Shown here in pieces: positions 1 through 7,911 of a DNA stretch of 51,233 nucleotides; position 1 is the stretch's first letter; every line of letters starts with the position of its first letter. Position numbers and translations under genes: made by a program. Origin of the DNA: Chloroflexota bacterium (lineage in GTDB: Bacteria; Chloroflexota; Dehalococcoidia; Lucifugimonadales; JACPQL01); assembly GCA_016190445.1 (NCBI GenBank), contig JACPQL010000014.1, forward strand, positions 1 through 51,233, given 5' to 3'. The notes under the pieces are model-generated. The model worked only from the letters and a program-made list of their open reading frames with translations. It ran no database searches and was not told where the DNA came from.

Positions 1-128
1 GGGTGTCCTGAGGGGCAAAGCCCTTTTGGGGGGTGTGGGGGGGTGTCCCCATGATACAATTTTCACCCCCTTCCTGGCCTGGAAGGGGGTCGGGGGGATG
101 GTCGAAGGCGATTTTCATCACCCTGCTA
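1..128 (+). mobile_element. MITE-like repeat, copy 1 (left part cut by window start)
   Basis: Copy of a dispersed repeat also found at 3817-3958, 16005-16176 and 51094-51233. It contains the shared block GGGGCAAAGCCC, the inverted repeat CCCCCTTCC/GGAAGGGGG and the end GATGGTCGAAGG...TTTTCATCACCCTGCTA. The left terminal repeat seen in the complete copies (starting TAgCAGG.TGcTGAAAAA) is missing because the window begins inside the element. It ends 22 bp before the start codon of the first CoA-transferase gene and carries a -10-like TACAAT at 55-60. Confidence 0.75.
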
Positions 129-150
129 GGAAGCGAGGCACATCAGATAC

Positions 151-1377
151 ATGGCACAAAACGGAAGGCTTCCCCTGGAAGGCATCAGGGTCCTGGACTT
201 TGGGTGGTATGTGGCGGTGCCCCTCAATAGCCGGGCCCTGTTGGACTACGGCGCCGAGGTCATCAAGGTGGAGACGCTGACCCAACTGGACCCGCTGCGC
301 ACGGGCTTTCCGCAGACAGGAGACATGGGGGTGAACTCCGGCTCCACCTACAACGCCTACAACTGTGGCAAGATGTGCGTCACCCTGAACCTCAGGCACC
401 CGAAGGCGCGGGAGCTGGCGCTCCGGCTAGTGGCGGTGTCCGACGTGGTGACGGACAACTACTCGCCGGGGGTGATGGAAAAGTATGGCCTGGGGTATGC
501 AGACCTGCGGAGGGTGAAGCCGGACATCATTGCCCTGAGCGCGCCCATGGCCGGCCTGATGGGGCCCCTGCGCGACTACCGCGCCCTGGGCATCGGCATC
601 CAGCACCTGGCGGGCGTGGGCTACATCACGGGCCATTCACACCAGCCCCCAGGGCCCATCCCCCTCTCCTACCCCGACTACACCTGCAACCCCTATCACG
701 GCGCCACTGCGGTGCTGGCGGCCCTGAGGCACCGGAGGCTCACGGGCAAGGGCCAGTTCATCGAACTCGCCCAGTACGAGAGCACGGTGAACTTCATCGG
801 CCCCGCTGTCCTGGACTTCAGCGTCAACGGGCGCGTCGCCGAAAGGACCGGCAACGCCTCCCCCTACCGCGCACCTCACGGGGTGTACCGCTGCCAGGGC
901 GATGACCGCTGGTGCGCCATCACCGTGACCTCCGAGGGGGAATGGAAGGCCCTCTGCCAGGCCATGGGGCGTGCTGACCTTCTGGAGGACTCGCGCTTTG
1001 CCACCCTCGGATCAAGGCTCCAGCACCGGGAGGAGTTGGACAGGGAGGTGGAGGTGTGGACCAAGGAGCGGGCAGCAGAAGAGGTGATGCGGCTGCTTCA
1101 GAGCGCTGGCGTGCCAGCGGGCGTTGTGCAGACGGGTGAAGACATGATCGAGCGGGACCCCCAGTACAAGGCACGCGGCTTCCACTTAAAGATGTCGCAC
1201 CCTGAAGCCGGGGAGATGTGGTACCACACCCAGGCAGCGCGGCTGTCCAAGACGCCGGGACGGATGCGAGGCCGCGCTCCCCTGCTGGGCGAGCACAACG
1301 ACTACGTGTACCAGCAGCTTCTAGGAATGAGCGAGGAGGAGGTCAACCAGTGCCTGGTAGACGGAGTCCTGGAGTAG
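151..1377 (+). CDS. CaiB/BaiF-type (family III) CoA-transferase, first copy
   Basis: A 408-residue protein of the family III CoA-transferases, which move CoA between organic acids through an enzyme-bound acyl-aspartate. The N-terminal LEGIRVLDFGWYVAVPL and DYGAEVIKVE segments are typical of the family. D176, in SYPDYTCNP, is at the position expected for the catalytic Asp. Length matches the usual 390-410. The substrate cannot be read from sequence. It overlaps the next gene, a close paralogue, by 28 bp, so the two are translated as one operon. Only 22 bp separate the start from a MITE-like repeat, so the promoter must lie in that repeat or further upstream. The ribosome site (GAGG about 12 nt upstream) is weak. 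Confidence 0.92.
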   Translation: MAQNGRLPLEGIRVLDFGWYVAVPLNSRALLDYGAEVIKVETLTQLDPLRTGFPQTGDMGVNSGSTYNAYNCGKMCVTLNLRHPKARELALRLVAVSDVVTDNYSPGVMEKYGLGYADLRRVKPDIIALSAPMAGLMGPLRDYRALGIGIQHLAGVGYITGHSHQPPGPIPLSYPDYTCNPYHGATAVLAALRHRRLTGKGQFIELAQYESTVNFIGPAVLDFSVNGRVAERTGNASPYRAPHGVYRCQGDDRWCAITVTSEGEWKALCQAMGRADLLEDSRFATLGSRLQHREELDREVEVWTKERAAEEVMRLLQSAGVPAGVVQTGEDMIERDPQYKARGFHLKMSHPEAGEMWYHTQAARLSKTPGRMRGRAPLLGEHNDYVYQQLLGMSEEEVNQCLVDGVLE

Positions 1378-2618
1378 AGAGCAGCGAGGCCCGCTCCGGG
1401 AACGGTCGCCTGCCCCTGGAGGGCGTCCGTATCCTGGACTTTGGCTGGCTGGTAGCGGTGCCCCTGGGGAACCGCGTCCTGGCCGACTACGGCGCCGAGG
1501 TCATCAAGGTGGAGACATCCCTGCGCCCTGAGCACGCCCGGCAGAAACCGCTGCCATGGCCCAATGGACCATCCAGAGACGAGGCGGCCTTCCTTAACCA
1601 CAACCACGGCAAGCTGGGGATCACCCTCAACGTCGCTCACCCGCGGGGGCGAGAGCTGGCGCTGGAGCTGGCCCGCCTCTCCGACGTGGTGACCAACAAC
1701 TTCTCCCCGGGTGTGCTGGAGCGGTACGGCCTCGGGTATGACGACCTGCGCCAATCCAAGCCAGACATCATTGCCCTGAGCGCACCCATGGCCGGCCTGG
1801 TGGGACCCCTGCGCGACTACCGCGCCCTGGGCCTGGGCATCCAGCATCTGGCAGGCGTCGGCTACATCACGGGCCATCCCCACCAACCACCAGGGCCCAT
1901 CCCCCTCTCCTACCCCGACTACACCTGCAACCCGTTCCATACGGCGGTGGCCATACTCGCCGCCCTCAGGCACCGGAGGCTCACTGGCGAAGGCCAGTTC
2001 GTCGAGATGTCCCAGTACGAAAGCACGGTTAACTTCATCGGGCCCGCCGTCCTGGACTTCAGCGCCAACGGGCGCGTCGCCGAAAGGACCGGCAACGCCT
2101 CCCCCTACTTCGCCCCCCACGGTGTGTACCGCTGCCAGGGCGATGACCGCTGGTGTGCCATCGCCGTAACCTCCGAGGGAGAATGGAAGGCCCTCTGCCA
2201 GGCCATGGGGCGTGCTGACCTTCTGGAGGACTCGCGCTTTGCCACCCTCGGATCAAGGCTCCAGCACCGGGAGGCGCTGGACAGGGAGGTGGAGGTGTGG
2301 ACCAAGGAGCGGGCAGCAGAAGAGGTGATGCGGCTGCTTCAGAGCGGTGGCGTGCCCGCTGGAGTTGTGCAGACGGGTGAGGACATGGTAGAGCGGGACC
2401 CCCAGTACAGGGAGCGCGGCCTGCACCAGCGGCTCTCCCACCCACAGATGGGCGAGTTGCTCTACCACACCCAGGCGGCGCGGCTGTCGGGCACCCCGGG
2501 CCGCACCCGCCGGCACGCACCCGCCCAGGGCCAGGACAACGAGCACGTTTACAGGGAACTCCTTGGGCTCAGCGAGGGGGAACTCAAGCACTACGTGGAA
2601 GAGAAGATAGTTGCGTAG
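1350..2618 (+). CDS. CaiB/BaiF-type (family III) CoA-transferase, second copy
   Basis: A paralogue of the preceding gene, 422 residues from GTG 1350. I chose this start because GAGGAGGA at 1333-1340 is a strong ribosome site 9 nt upstream; the longer open frame back to 1218 only re-reads the upstream gene out of frame. Catalytic Asp is expected at D190 in SYPDYTCNP. Long stretches of the middle are almost identical to copy 1 at DNA level, for example the segments around 960-1105 and 2200-2345, while the N-terminal 60-110 residues and the C-terminus differ clearly. This suggests a tandem duplication with later divergence or patchy gene conversion. The two could form a heteromer or handle two related acids; that is inference. 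Confidence 0.9.
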   Translation: MPGRRSPGVESSEARSGNGRLPLEGVRILDFGWLVAVPLGNRVLADYGAEVIKVETSLRPEHARQKPLPWPNGPSRDEAAFLNHNHGKLGITLNVAHPRGRELALELARLSDVVTNNFSPGVLERYGLGYDDLRQSKPDIIALSAPMAGLVGPLRDYRALGLGIQHLAGVGYITGHPHQPPGPIPLSYPDYTCNPFHTAVAILAALRHRRLTGEGQFVEMSQYESTVNFIGPAVLDFSANGRVAERTGNASPYFAPHGVYRCQGDDRWCAIAVTSEGEWKALCQAMGRADLLEDSRFATLGSRLQHREALDREVEVWTKERAAEEVMRLLQSGGVPAGVVQTGEDMVERDPQYRERGLHQRLSHPQMGELLYHTQAARLSGTPGRTRRHAPAQGQDNEHVYRELLGLSEGELKHYVEEKIVA

Positions 2619-2687
2619 GGTGGGTGAAACCCACCTCTGGTGATGACGTATCTTGGAGTGGGTTTCGCTACGCTACACCCACCCTAC
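2615..2687. terminator. Inverted repeat between convergent genes
   Basis: Arms GTAGGGTGGGTG (2615-2626) and CACCCACCCTAC (2676-2687) are perfect 12-bp complements, followed inward by a second pair, AAACCCAC (2627-2634) and GTGGGTTT (2658-2665). It starts at the stop codon of the CoA-transferase and faces the end of the convergent lipoprotein gene, so a bidirectional terminator role is likely. There is no U-run. The same kind of GTAGGGTGGG palindrome occurs as a dispersed repeat in other bacteria, so it may also be a small mobile palindrome. Confidence 0.6.
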
Positions 2688-2714
2688 CGGTTCACCCTAT
2701 GGAAGAGGCACAGG

Positions 2715-3686
2715 CTAGGGCTTGACGCTGGCGCTCGTGAACTCCACCGTCAGCATCGGGCGGTCGGCCTCATTGGGGTTTTCCATGCTGTCGAACCGCT
2801 TGGTAGTGCGGATCTCGGTCTCGTTTCCCTTTATCAGCCACCCAAAGTTGGTTGACGGTCTGTCCACCCAGTCCTGGACGTCGGCCACCATTTGCTCGGT
2901 CGGGCCCCAGGTATAGGTGCCGATGCCACCCACCTCGAGTGTAGCACTGGGCTCCTCCACAAAGTCACCGCCGGGCGTCTGCCACTGCTCCGATGGGAAA
3001 ATTCGGTGGAGCCAAGTGGCATCGTTGGGTGCCGCCGCGGCGCCAATCCCCTCGTTGATGTCTGCGTCAGAGCGTCCCTGCCCCCAATCGCCCAGAACTC
3101 TGTGAAGCAGGACCGTCTCAGATAGGAGGGAGACAGTCCTGGAGAGGTGCAGAGTGAGCTGAACGCTCACTACCCTGGAGCCAGGCGGAATCTTGTCCGC
3201 GAGGTCAAAAGCTATGAGCCCCCGCCGTACTTGGCCGAGGTTGGTGAGTCCAGCAAAGATGTGCTGGCCTGCGCCGTTGCTCAGGTTGCCTGTGGCATCC
3301 TGGTACAGCGTGTTGTCTTTTGAAGGCGCAAGGGTGATGCGGAAGGTCTGGGGAGTCGGCGTTGGAGTGGGAATGGCCGGAGTGACACCTGGGGTGGGAG
3401 TGGCAGTGGGTGTTGGAGTCGGAACAGTTGGAGAGGGCCCTTGCGTCGGAGTGCCAGGTGGGACCGGTGTTAGAGTGGGAGTCGGCGTAGGTGTTGGGGA
3501 CCCGACGGGCGTAGGGATGAACGACGGTGGAGAAGCAATTGGCGTTGGCGTGGGTGAAGGGGTTGCCACAGGTGTTGCTGTGGGAGTGGCGGTGGGCGTC
3601 GGTGTCGGTGTCGCGACGGGCCTGGCGCAAGCCAGGACGAAGACGAGCAAGCCAAGGAACACAGGCCATCGCGAGACGATGCGCAT
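2715..3686 (-). CDS. Secreted lipoprotein with Pro/Thr-rich linker and DNRLRE-like domain
   Basis: A 323-residue predicted lipoprotein. The N-terminus has a short basic segment, a hydrophobic core and the lipobox LVFVLAC, so it should be lipidated at the Cys and surface-anchored. Next comes a low-complexity linker of about 85 residues built of [11 protein letters not shown] repeats. The C-terminal 200 residues ([18 protein letters not shown] near the start, RRGLIAFDL, a GDWGQG segment, WLIKGNE) resemble the DNRLRE / CBM96-type beta-sandwich domains found on extracellular proteins. The mature protein is probably a wall- or matrix-associated surface protein. A TATATT hexamer lies at 3698-3693, only 6 nt from the ATG, so the transcript may be leaderless. 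No catalytic residues are recognisable. Confidence 0.85.
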   Translation of the reverse strand: MRIVSRWPVFLGLLVFVLACARPVATPTPTPTATPTATPVATPSPTPTPIASPPSFIPTPVGSPTPTPTPTLTPVPPGTPTQGPSPTVPTPTPTATPTPGVTPAIPTPTPTPQTFRITLAPSKDNTLYQDATGNLSNGAGQHIFAGLTNLGQVRRGLIAFDLADKIPPGSRVVSVQLTLHLSRTVSLLSETVLLHRVLGDWGQGRSDADINEGIGAAAAPNDATWLHRIFPSEQWQTPGGDFVEEPSATLEVGGIGTYTWGPTEQMVADVQDWVDRPSTNFGWLIKGNETEIRTTKRFDSMENPNEADRPMLTVEFTSASVKP

Positions 3687-3698
3687 GCTGAGAATATA
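3687..3698 (-). promoter_or_regulatory. Putative -10 box of the lipoprotein gene
   Basis: On the minus strand TATATT occupies 3698-3693, six bases before the ATG at 3686. There is no convincing ribosome site between. If this is the true -10, transcription would start at the ATG. No good -35 is seen, so this is a weak call. Confidence 0.35.
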
Positions 3699-3816
3699 TC
3701 ACAGACCGGACCTTCCCCCGCAATGCGCAGCCTTGTGGCGGCCCACAGTCCAGGTGGGTCCTGGCCACCAGGCAGCACGAGGGCTAAGCATGGGCTACCC
3801 GGGCACCCCGGCTCTC

Positions 3817-3958
3817 TAACAAGGTGCTGAAAAAGGGGTGTCCAGAAGGGCGAAGCCCTCTTGGCGGGGGTCCCGACTTGTCGGGATATAATTCCCCCCC
3901 TTCCTGGCCAGGAAGGGGGCCAGGGGGATGGTCGAAAGGGTTTTCCATCACCCTGTTA
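3817..3958 (+). mobile_element. MITE-like repeat, copy 2 (complete, 142 bp)
   Basis: Complete element bounded by TA at each end (3817-3818 and 3957-3958). The left terminus reads TAACAAGGTGCTGAAAAA, and the reverse complement of the right terminus reads TAACAGGGTGATGGAAAA, giving imperfect terminal inverted repeats of about 18 bp. Internally it has GGGCGAAGCCC, a TCCCGACTTGTCGGGA palindrome and CCCCCTTCC/GGAAGGGGG. It has no coding capacity. It sits between the lipoprotein gene and the enoyl-CoA hydratase stop codon. TA-flanked termini fit mobilisation by a Tc1/mariner/IS630-type transposase, which is an inference. Confidence 0.75.
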
Positions 3959-3972
3959 AGTATGGGCCAAGC

Positions 3973-4737
3973 CTACCTGCCCTTGAACACAGGCGCCCGC
4001 TTCTCCAGGAAGGCCCGCTTGGCCTCCAGGGAGTCCTCGTAGTTGGCCAGCTTGCTGGTGTAGTCCTGCTCCGTCCGATAGCCATCCTTCAGGCCCACGT
4101 ACTCGCTCCGGTTCAGGCTTTCCTTGGCAAGCCGGATGGCCACCGGGCTCTTGGAGGCGATCTCCTGTGCCAGCTCTCTGGCGGCATCCATGAGCTGGAC
4201 CCCTGGCACCACCCGCTCTATGGTGCCATACTGGGCCATCTCCCTGGCCGGCAGTCTCTGGCCAGTGAACATCATGCGGCGCACCTTCTGCTCAGGGACC
4301 AGGCGGGCCAGGTAGCGGCCCCCGCCCAGCAGCCCCACGTTGATCTCCGGCAGGCCGAGCACCGCCTCCTCGGCGGCTATGAGGATGTCGCACACGGCGG
4401 CCAAGGCCAGGCCACCACCCAGCGCCGGGCCGTTTATGGCGCCTATGACCGGCACGGCGCAGTCGTAGATGGAGAAATGAGCATTGCGAGCGATCCTGTG
4501 GTGCTCCTCCTGGTCACCGGCGGCCCTCTCCGCCGCCGCCCGGATATCCGCGCCGGCGCAGAAGCAGCGGCCCGCACCGGTGAAGATGGCCACCCGCACC
4601 TCCCGGTCATCGCGCAGTCCATCGAAGGCCTCGGCGATCTCCCGGGAGACCTGGGCGGTGATGGCGTTCACCGGGGGCCGGTCAAGGGTCACCGTGGCGA
4701 TGTGGTCCCGAATGTCAAGCTTGACGAACTCCGCCAT
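3973..4737 (-). CDS. Enoyl-CoA hydratase/isomerase family protein
   Basis: A crotonase-fold protein of 254 residues from the ATG at 4737. That start is preferred over the longer frame to 4776 because GGGAGGTG lies about 6 nt upstream and because the usual N-terminus (FVKLDIRDHIATVTLDRPP) follows directly. The first oxyanion-hole motif (CAGADI) and the GALGGGLALA helix motif are present, as is the ELAxEIASKSPVAIRLAKE segment of the C-terminal half. It should hydrate or isomerise an enoyl-CoA in acyl-CoA breakdown in the cytosol. Its neighbours encode no other steps, so the substrate is unknown. It is transcribed alone, from a TATAAT-like box upstream. Confidence 0.93.
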   Translation of the reverse strand: MAEFVKLDIRDHIATVTLDRPPVNAITAQVSREIAEAFDGLRDDREVRVAIFTGAGRCFCAGADIRAAAERAAGDQEEHHRIARNAHFSIYDCAVPVIGAINGPALGGGLALAAVCDILIAAEEAVLGLPEINVGLLGGGRYLARLVPEQKVRRMMFTGQRLPAREMAQYGTIERVVPGVQLMDAARELAQEIASKSPVAIRLAKESLNRSEYVGLKDGYRTEQDYTSKLANYEDSLEAKRAFLEKRAPVFKGR

Positions 4738-4785
4738 CTGGGCACCTCCCGTTTGTGGACTGGAGTGCATGGACACGCCGGGGCA

Positions 4786-4791
4786 ATTATA
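4786..4791 (-). promoter_or_regulatory. Putative -10 (TATAAT) for the enoyl-CoA hydratase gene
   Basis: The minus strand carries a perfect TATAAT at 4791-4786, about 48 nt before the ATG at 4737. The -35 region is poor. The strong ribosome site lies between box and start codon, which fits a normal leader. Confidence 0.5.
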
Positions 4792-4885
4792 AGCGCGGGC
4801 CCGCCCAGAGGCTATCCCGACAGCCTGCTCGCAGAGGTGGATTCAAGGTCCCATAGGAAGCGGAGCGCGGGCGGAAGGTGGCAGA

Positions 4886-6010
4886 TCACTGACCATCGCC
4901 GTCTCGGCGCGCCATGTGTATGCGCACTGCCACGCCTGTGGCAGAGTCGCGCTCAATGCGGAGATAGTCTCCGCCTCGCAGCGCCTGGATGGGCACGGGG
5001 GTACCCTGGTGAAGCACCTGGGTCTGGCGGTTCAGCTTCAGCAGGACCACCTCGCCTCCCGGCGCCACCAGCAGGACCTCTCCGGTGGCGGGCCGCACGC
5101 CTTTGAGAACGCCCTCCACCTCTTGCGCCGGGAGCGGACGTCTCCCCCCTGGCGACTGGATAGGCACCCTCTCGGTGGGAGACAACCTTTCACGCTCTTC
5201 CAGGCGCCCCAGCACCTGTTCAACTGTTATTCGCCTGCTTTTCACCTGTACCAGGTACCCTCTCAGCTCGCCCCTGGTGGATGTGGAGGCCCGCAGCATC
5301 AGCGCGTTGATGGCGGCCTCATCTGCCTCCAGCCGCGTCCGGTGGCCGCGCAGGAACTCCTCCACGCGGGCAACCTCTGGCGGCGGTAACAGCCGAGTCG
5401 GCTGCTCTGGAGCCGATCCCACAAACTGTTCAAGGAGAGGCACCGCAGTGTCCGTGGCATGGTCCACATGCTGCTGGTATTCCTTTGCCAGCCCGGCCAC
5501 GCGCTGCATCTGCCCCTGCTCCATGGACGACTCCATCTCCTGAAGGCGTCGCTCCGCGTACTGGGCCTGGAGTTCTGCCTTGGCCATGGGGTCCCGGGCC
5601 ACCGCCAGTCGGAAGCGCTCCACGGCGCGCTTCAACGGATAGAGAGGTTGCTCCGGCTCGCTGCCCTCGGAGGCCAGCACGGTGCCCACGCCAGCCATCA
5701 CAAAGAGAAGGACGGCTGCCGTCGCGCCCAGGGCCCACCGCTGCTGCCACCCCAGGAGCCGTGCCCCCAGAGACGGGCGAGGCCTCGCCCTCCGGTCCAT
5801 GGCAGCCAGAAGCCGCTGCCTGGCGGCACGCTGTCGCTCCCCGGTCGGCACATAAGAGTAGGCCTGTCGCACCCTGATGGCGGTCAGAAGCAGGGGGCGC
5901 AACTCCTCGGCCCATCGGGGATAGCGGGCAAGGCACTGTTCCACCGGCTCCCGCTCCGTCAGGACCCGCTCCAGGCACTCCTCCAGCACATCGTCCAGAT
6001 TGCGTTCCAT
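4886..6010 (-). CDS. DUF5667-type membrane protein, likely partner of the upstream ECF sigma factor
   Basis: A 374-residue protein. About 95 cytoplasmic N-terminal residues with an acidic helix and many Leu (LEECLERVLTE..., LRPLLLTAI) are followed by one membrane helix (WALGATAAVLLFVMAGVGTVLA). A charged helical stretch (PLYPLKRAVERFRLAVARDP...) typical of DUF5667 comes next, then a C-terminal beta-rich piece like DUF5666 (LKGVRPATGEVLLVAPGG). Such proteins usually sit directly downstream of an ECF sigma gene and may act as its anti-sigma or sensor; that role is inferred. The ATG at 6010 has GGGGGAGAGAG before it. A GTG at 6037 overlapping the sigma stop codon is an alternative and would add 9 residues. 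Confidence 0.82.
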   Translation of the reverse strand: MERNLDDVLEECLERVLTEREPVEQCLARYPRWAEELRPLLLTAIRVRQAYSYVPTGERQRAARQRLLAAMDRRARPRPSLGARLLGWQQRWALGATAAVLLFVMAGVGTVLASEGSEPEQPLYPLKRAVERFRLAVARDPMAKAELQAQYAERRLQEMESSMEQGQMQRVAGLAKEYQQHVDHATDTAVPLLEQFVGSAPEQPTRLLPPPEVARVEEFLRGHRTRLEADEAAINALMLRASTSTRGELRGYLVQVKSRRITVEQVLGRLEERERLSPTERVPIQSPGGRRPLPAQEVEGVLKGVRPATGEVLLVAPGGEVVLLKLNRQTQVLHQGTPVPIQALRGGDYLRIERDSATGVAVRIHMARRDGDGQ

Positions 6011-6033
6011 CTCTCTCCCCCGGGCTAGGGGAC

Positions 6034-6570
6034 TCACTCCTCCTCGCTCAGCGCCACACCCAGGTGCTTGCGCAGCGCCCGAAGGGCCGTCCGCTGTAGC
6101 TCGCGGATGGCACCTGGGGTGCGGCCCATAGCCTGCCCCGCCTCCGCAGCGCTAAGGCCTCCTATGAGCCTGAGGCCAATGACCTCTCTCTGGGCCGGGT
6201 TCAGGTGCTCCATGGCCCGGTATACCTCCTCCAATTGAAGGCGCTGCTCCACCTCCAGGCCCGGGTTGCTAGCAGCGACGATGGGCAGGGCGTCATCCAG
6301 GGGCGCAGTGGGCCGCGTATCGCGCCGACGCAGATGGTCCACCACCAGATTGTGGGCGATGCGGAACAGCCATGCCCGCATGGGTATGCCCCGCCACTCG
6401 AAGCTGTCCACGGCCTCCAGTGCCCGCAGGAACACCTCCCCCGCCATCTCATCTGCGTCGGCGCGGTTGCCGATGCGTAGAAAGATGTAGCCGGCGAGCT
6501 GGCCGTAGCACTGCTCAAAGAGGTCAGCAAGAGCGGCCGCTCCCTGAGATGCCGGGTCGGACCCTGTCAT
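6034..6570 (-). CDS. ECF-family RNA polymerase sigma factor
   Basis: A 178-residue sigma-70-family factor. Region 2 is seen as the stretch from LADLFEQCYGQLAGYI to WRGIPMRAWLFRIAHNLVVDHLRRRD, which contacts core RNA polymerase and the -10 element. Region 4 is seen as LNPAQREVIGLRLIGGLSAAEAG with GRTPGAIRELQRTALRALRKHL, a helix-turn-helix for the -35. There is no region 1 or 3, as expected of the extracytoplasmic-function group. It forms a two-gene operon with the DUF5667 membrane protein, nearly abutting it. A TATACT box on the minus strand at 6625-6620, about 50 nt upstream, could be its promoter. Target genes cannot be told from this window. Confidence 0.9.
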   Translation of the reverse strand: MTGSDPASQGAAALADLFEQCYGQLAGYIFLRIGNRADADEMAGEVFLRALEAVDSFEWRGIPMRAWLFRIAHNLVVDHLRRRDTRPTAPLDDALPIVAASNPGLEVEQRLQLEEVYRAMEHLNPAQREVIGLRLIGGLSAAEAGQAMGRTPGAIRELQRTALRALRKHLGVALSEEE

Positions 6571-6685
6571 GGACGCGAGGTGCTCCAGGAATGTGGCTTT
6601 CTGCGCCTGGGTCGCGTCCAGTATAACACCCCCTCACGTGCTGACCCGACTGCCCAACGCTGATAACGCACGGAGGGCAAAGGCG

Positions 6686-7702
6686 TCAGGGCTGCCTGGT
6701 CTCCTCAAAAAAGCGGGCCAGCTCGTCGCGAGGAAAGCTGGGCAGGGGTCTGGGCCCGGCAGGGGTGTGCAGTACGACGCCGCGCTCCGCCTCCACCACC
6801 CGGCCAATGACCGCCGATGGGATGCCCTGGTCGCGGAGCGCACGCACCACGAGATCAGCGCTCCCGGGCACCACCGCGGCGATCAGGGCGCCCGAGGCCA
6901 GGAGGCCCATTGGGTCCAGCCCCAGGGCGCGACATACCTCCGCCGTCTCTGGAAGAACGGCGATGGAGGCGGCGTCCACCTCCAGTCCCACTCCTGCCGC
7001 CGACGCCAACTCGTGCAGCCCGGTGGCCAGCCCGCCCTCTGTGGGGTCGTGCATGGCGTGGACGCCCCCCGCCTGGCACGCCAGCCGGGCATCGCGCACC
7101 ACACTGATGCCGGGCTGGAACAGCAGGGTGGCCGCCCGCTCGATGGTCTCGGGTGCGACGCCGCGCTCCCGCAGCGCACCGGCGGCGTCCCGGGCCAGCA
7201 GGGCCGTCCCCTCGATGGCGATTCCTTTGGTGAGGATGAGCGCATCGCCCGCCTGGGCACCCGACGTGAGCACCTGTTTTCCGCGCTCCACCTCGCCCAG
7301 CATGAAGCCCGCGGCTATGGGGCGGCGCAGGCCATAGGTGACCTCTGTGTGGCCCCCCACCAGGCTCACCCCCAGCTCCCGGCACGCCTCCAGCAACTGG
7401 CGGAAGAGGTCCTCAGCCTGCGCCTCGGGGGCGCCCTCGGGCAAAAGAAGGGTGCACAGGAACCACCTGGGGGTAGCGCCCATCACTGCCACATCGTTGG
7501 CGTTCACCTGCACCACGTACCACCCCAGCCGGTCGGTGGCGAAGGTAACGGGGTCGCTCTTGGCCACCAACACCCTGTCCCCGTAGTCTATGAGGGCAGC
7601 GTCCTCCCCGAACCTGGCCCCCACCAGCACCCGGGGGTCCAAGGCCGGCACCTGCGCCAGCAATTTCTGGAGAAGCTCGGCAGGGAGCTTGCCTACCCGC
7701 AA
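6686..7702 (-). CDS. AIR-synthase-related protein, HypE/PurM-like
   Basis: A 338-residue member of the PurM/HypE/SelD/ThiL superfamily. The N-terminal half has the ATP/Mg-binding motifs FGEDAALIDYGDRVLVAKSDP and NANDVAVMGATPRWF; the glycine-rich VGGHTEV and the C-terminal MHDPTEGGLATGLHELA follow. HypE dehydrates a carboxamide to a cyano group during NiFe-hydrogenase maturation and ends with a conserved Cys. This protein ends in FFEETRQP with no Cys, and no hyp genes are near, so a different substrate is likely. The TTG start at 7702 is chosen because GGAGG lies 6 nt upstream and the family-like sequence begins there; an in-frame ATG at 7747 is the alternative. Confidence 0.85.
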   Translation of the reverse strand: MRVGKLPAELLQKLLAQVPALDPRVLVGARFGEDAALIDYGDRVLVAKSDPVTFATDRLGWYVVQVNANDVAVMGATPRWFLCTLLLPEGAPEAQAEDLFRQLLEACRELGVSLVGGHTEVTYGLRRPIAAGFMLGEVERGKQVLTSGAQAGDALILTKGIAIEGTALLARDAAGALRERGVAPETIERAATLLFQPGISVVRDARLACQAGGVHAMHDPTEGGLATGLHELASAAGVGLEVDAASIAVLPETAEVCRALGLDPMGLLASGALIAAVVPGSADLVVRALRDQGIPSAVIGRVVEAERGVVLHTPAGPRPLPSFPRDELARFFEETRQP

Positions 7703-7825
7703 GTGAGGCCTCCGGAGAGGGGTGTCCTGATGATAGCACAGGCACATGGCTAATCCTTGGGGTGGGGAGCTGCCGGACGCAGTCCGGGGCGGGTGGGTGG
7801 GACAAATCACGCTGGGGTGGGGTCT

Positions 7826-7862
7826 AGCTGTTGCAAAAGTCCCCAGGGCTTTTGTAACAGCT
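7826..7862. promoter_or_regulatory. Long palindrome overlapping the MaoC operon promoter (candidate operator)
   Basis: Arms AGCTGTTGCAAAAG (7826-7839) and CTTTTGTAACAGCT (7849-7862) pair at 13 of 14 positions around a 9-nt loop. No U-run follows on either strand, so it does not look like a terminator. It covers the probable -35 region of the downstream operon, which suggests a binding site for a dimeric regulator. Confidence 0.55.
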
Positions 7863-7878
7863 TCTGGGCCCTTATAAT
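7852..7878 (+). promoter_or_regulatory. Promoter of the MaoC-like gene pair
   Basis: A perfect -10, TATAAT at 7873-7878, is preceded 15 nt upstream by TTGTAA (7852-7857), a short but workable spacing. The start codon at 7912 follows with AGGAGGTGAGGT in front, a very strong ribosome site. The -35 is embedded in the right arm of a long palindrome. Confidence 0.6.
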
Positions 7879-7911
7879 CGCTTCCGACAGGCACACGACA
7901 GGAGGTGAGGT

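Noticed and set aside
1218-1349. Longer N-terminus of the second CoA-transferase
   Set aside because: This part only reads the first gene out of frame; GTG 1350 has a strong ribosome site.
1302-2120. Open frame antisense to the second CoA-transferase
   Set aside because: Mirrors a similar antisense frame in copy 1, only because the genes are paralogues.
3360-3640. Tandem-repeat-like GTCGGCGTTGGAGT units, considered as a CRISPR or minisatellite
   Set aside because: They encode the Pro/Thr-rich linker of the lipoprotein in frame; there are no unique spacers. No CRISPR array was found in the window.
6686-7702. selD (selenophosphate synthetase), which would support the selenoprotein
   Set aside because: Same superfamily, but it lacks the SelD N-terminal Gly-rich Cys/Sec-Lys segment; it resembles HypE/AIR-synthase-like proteins instead.
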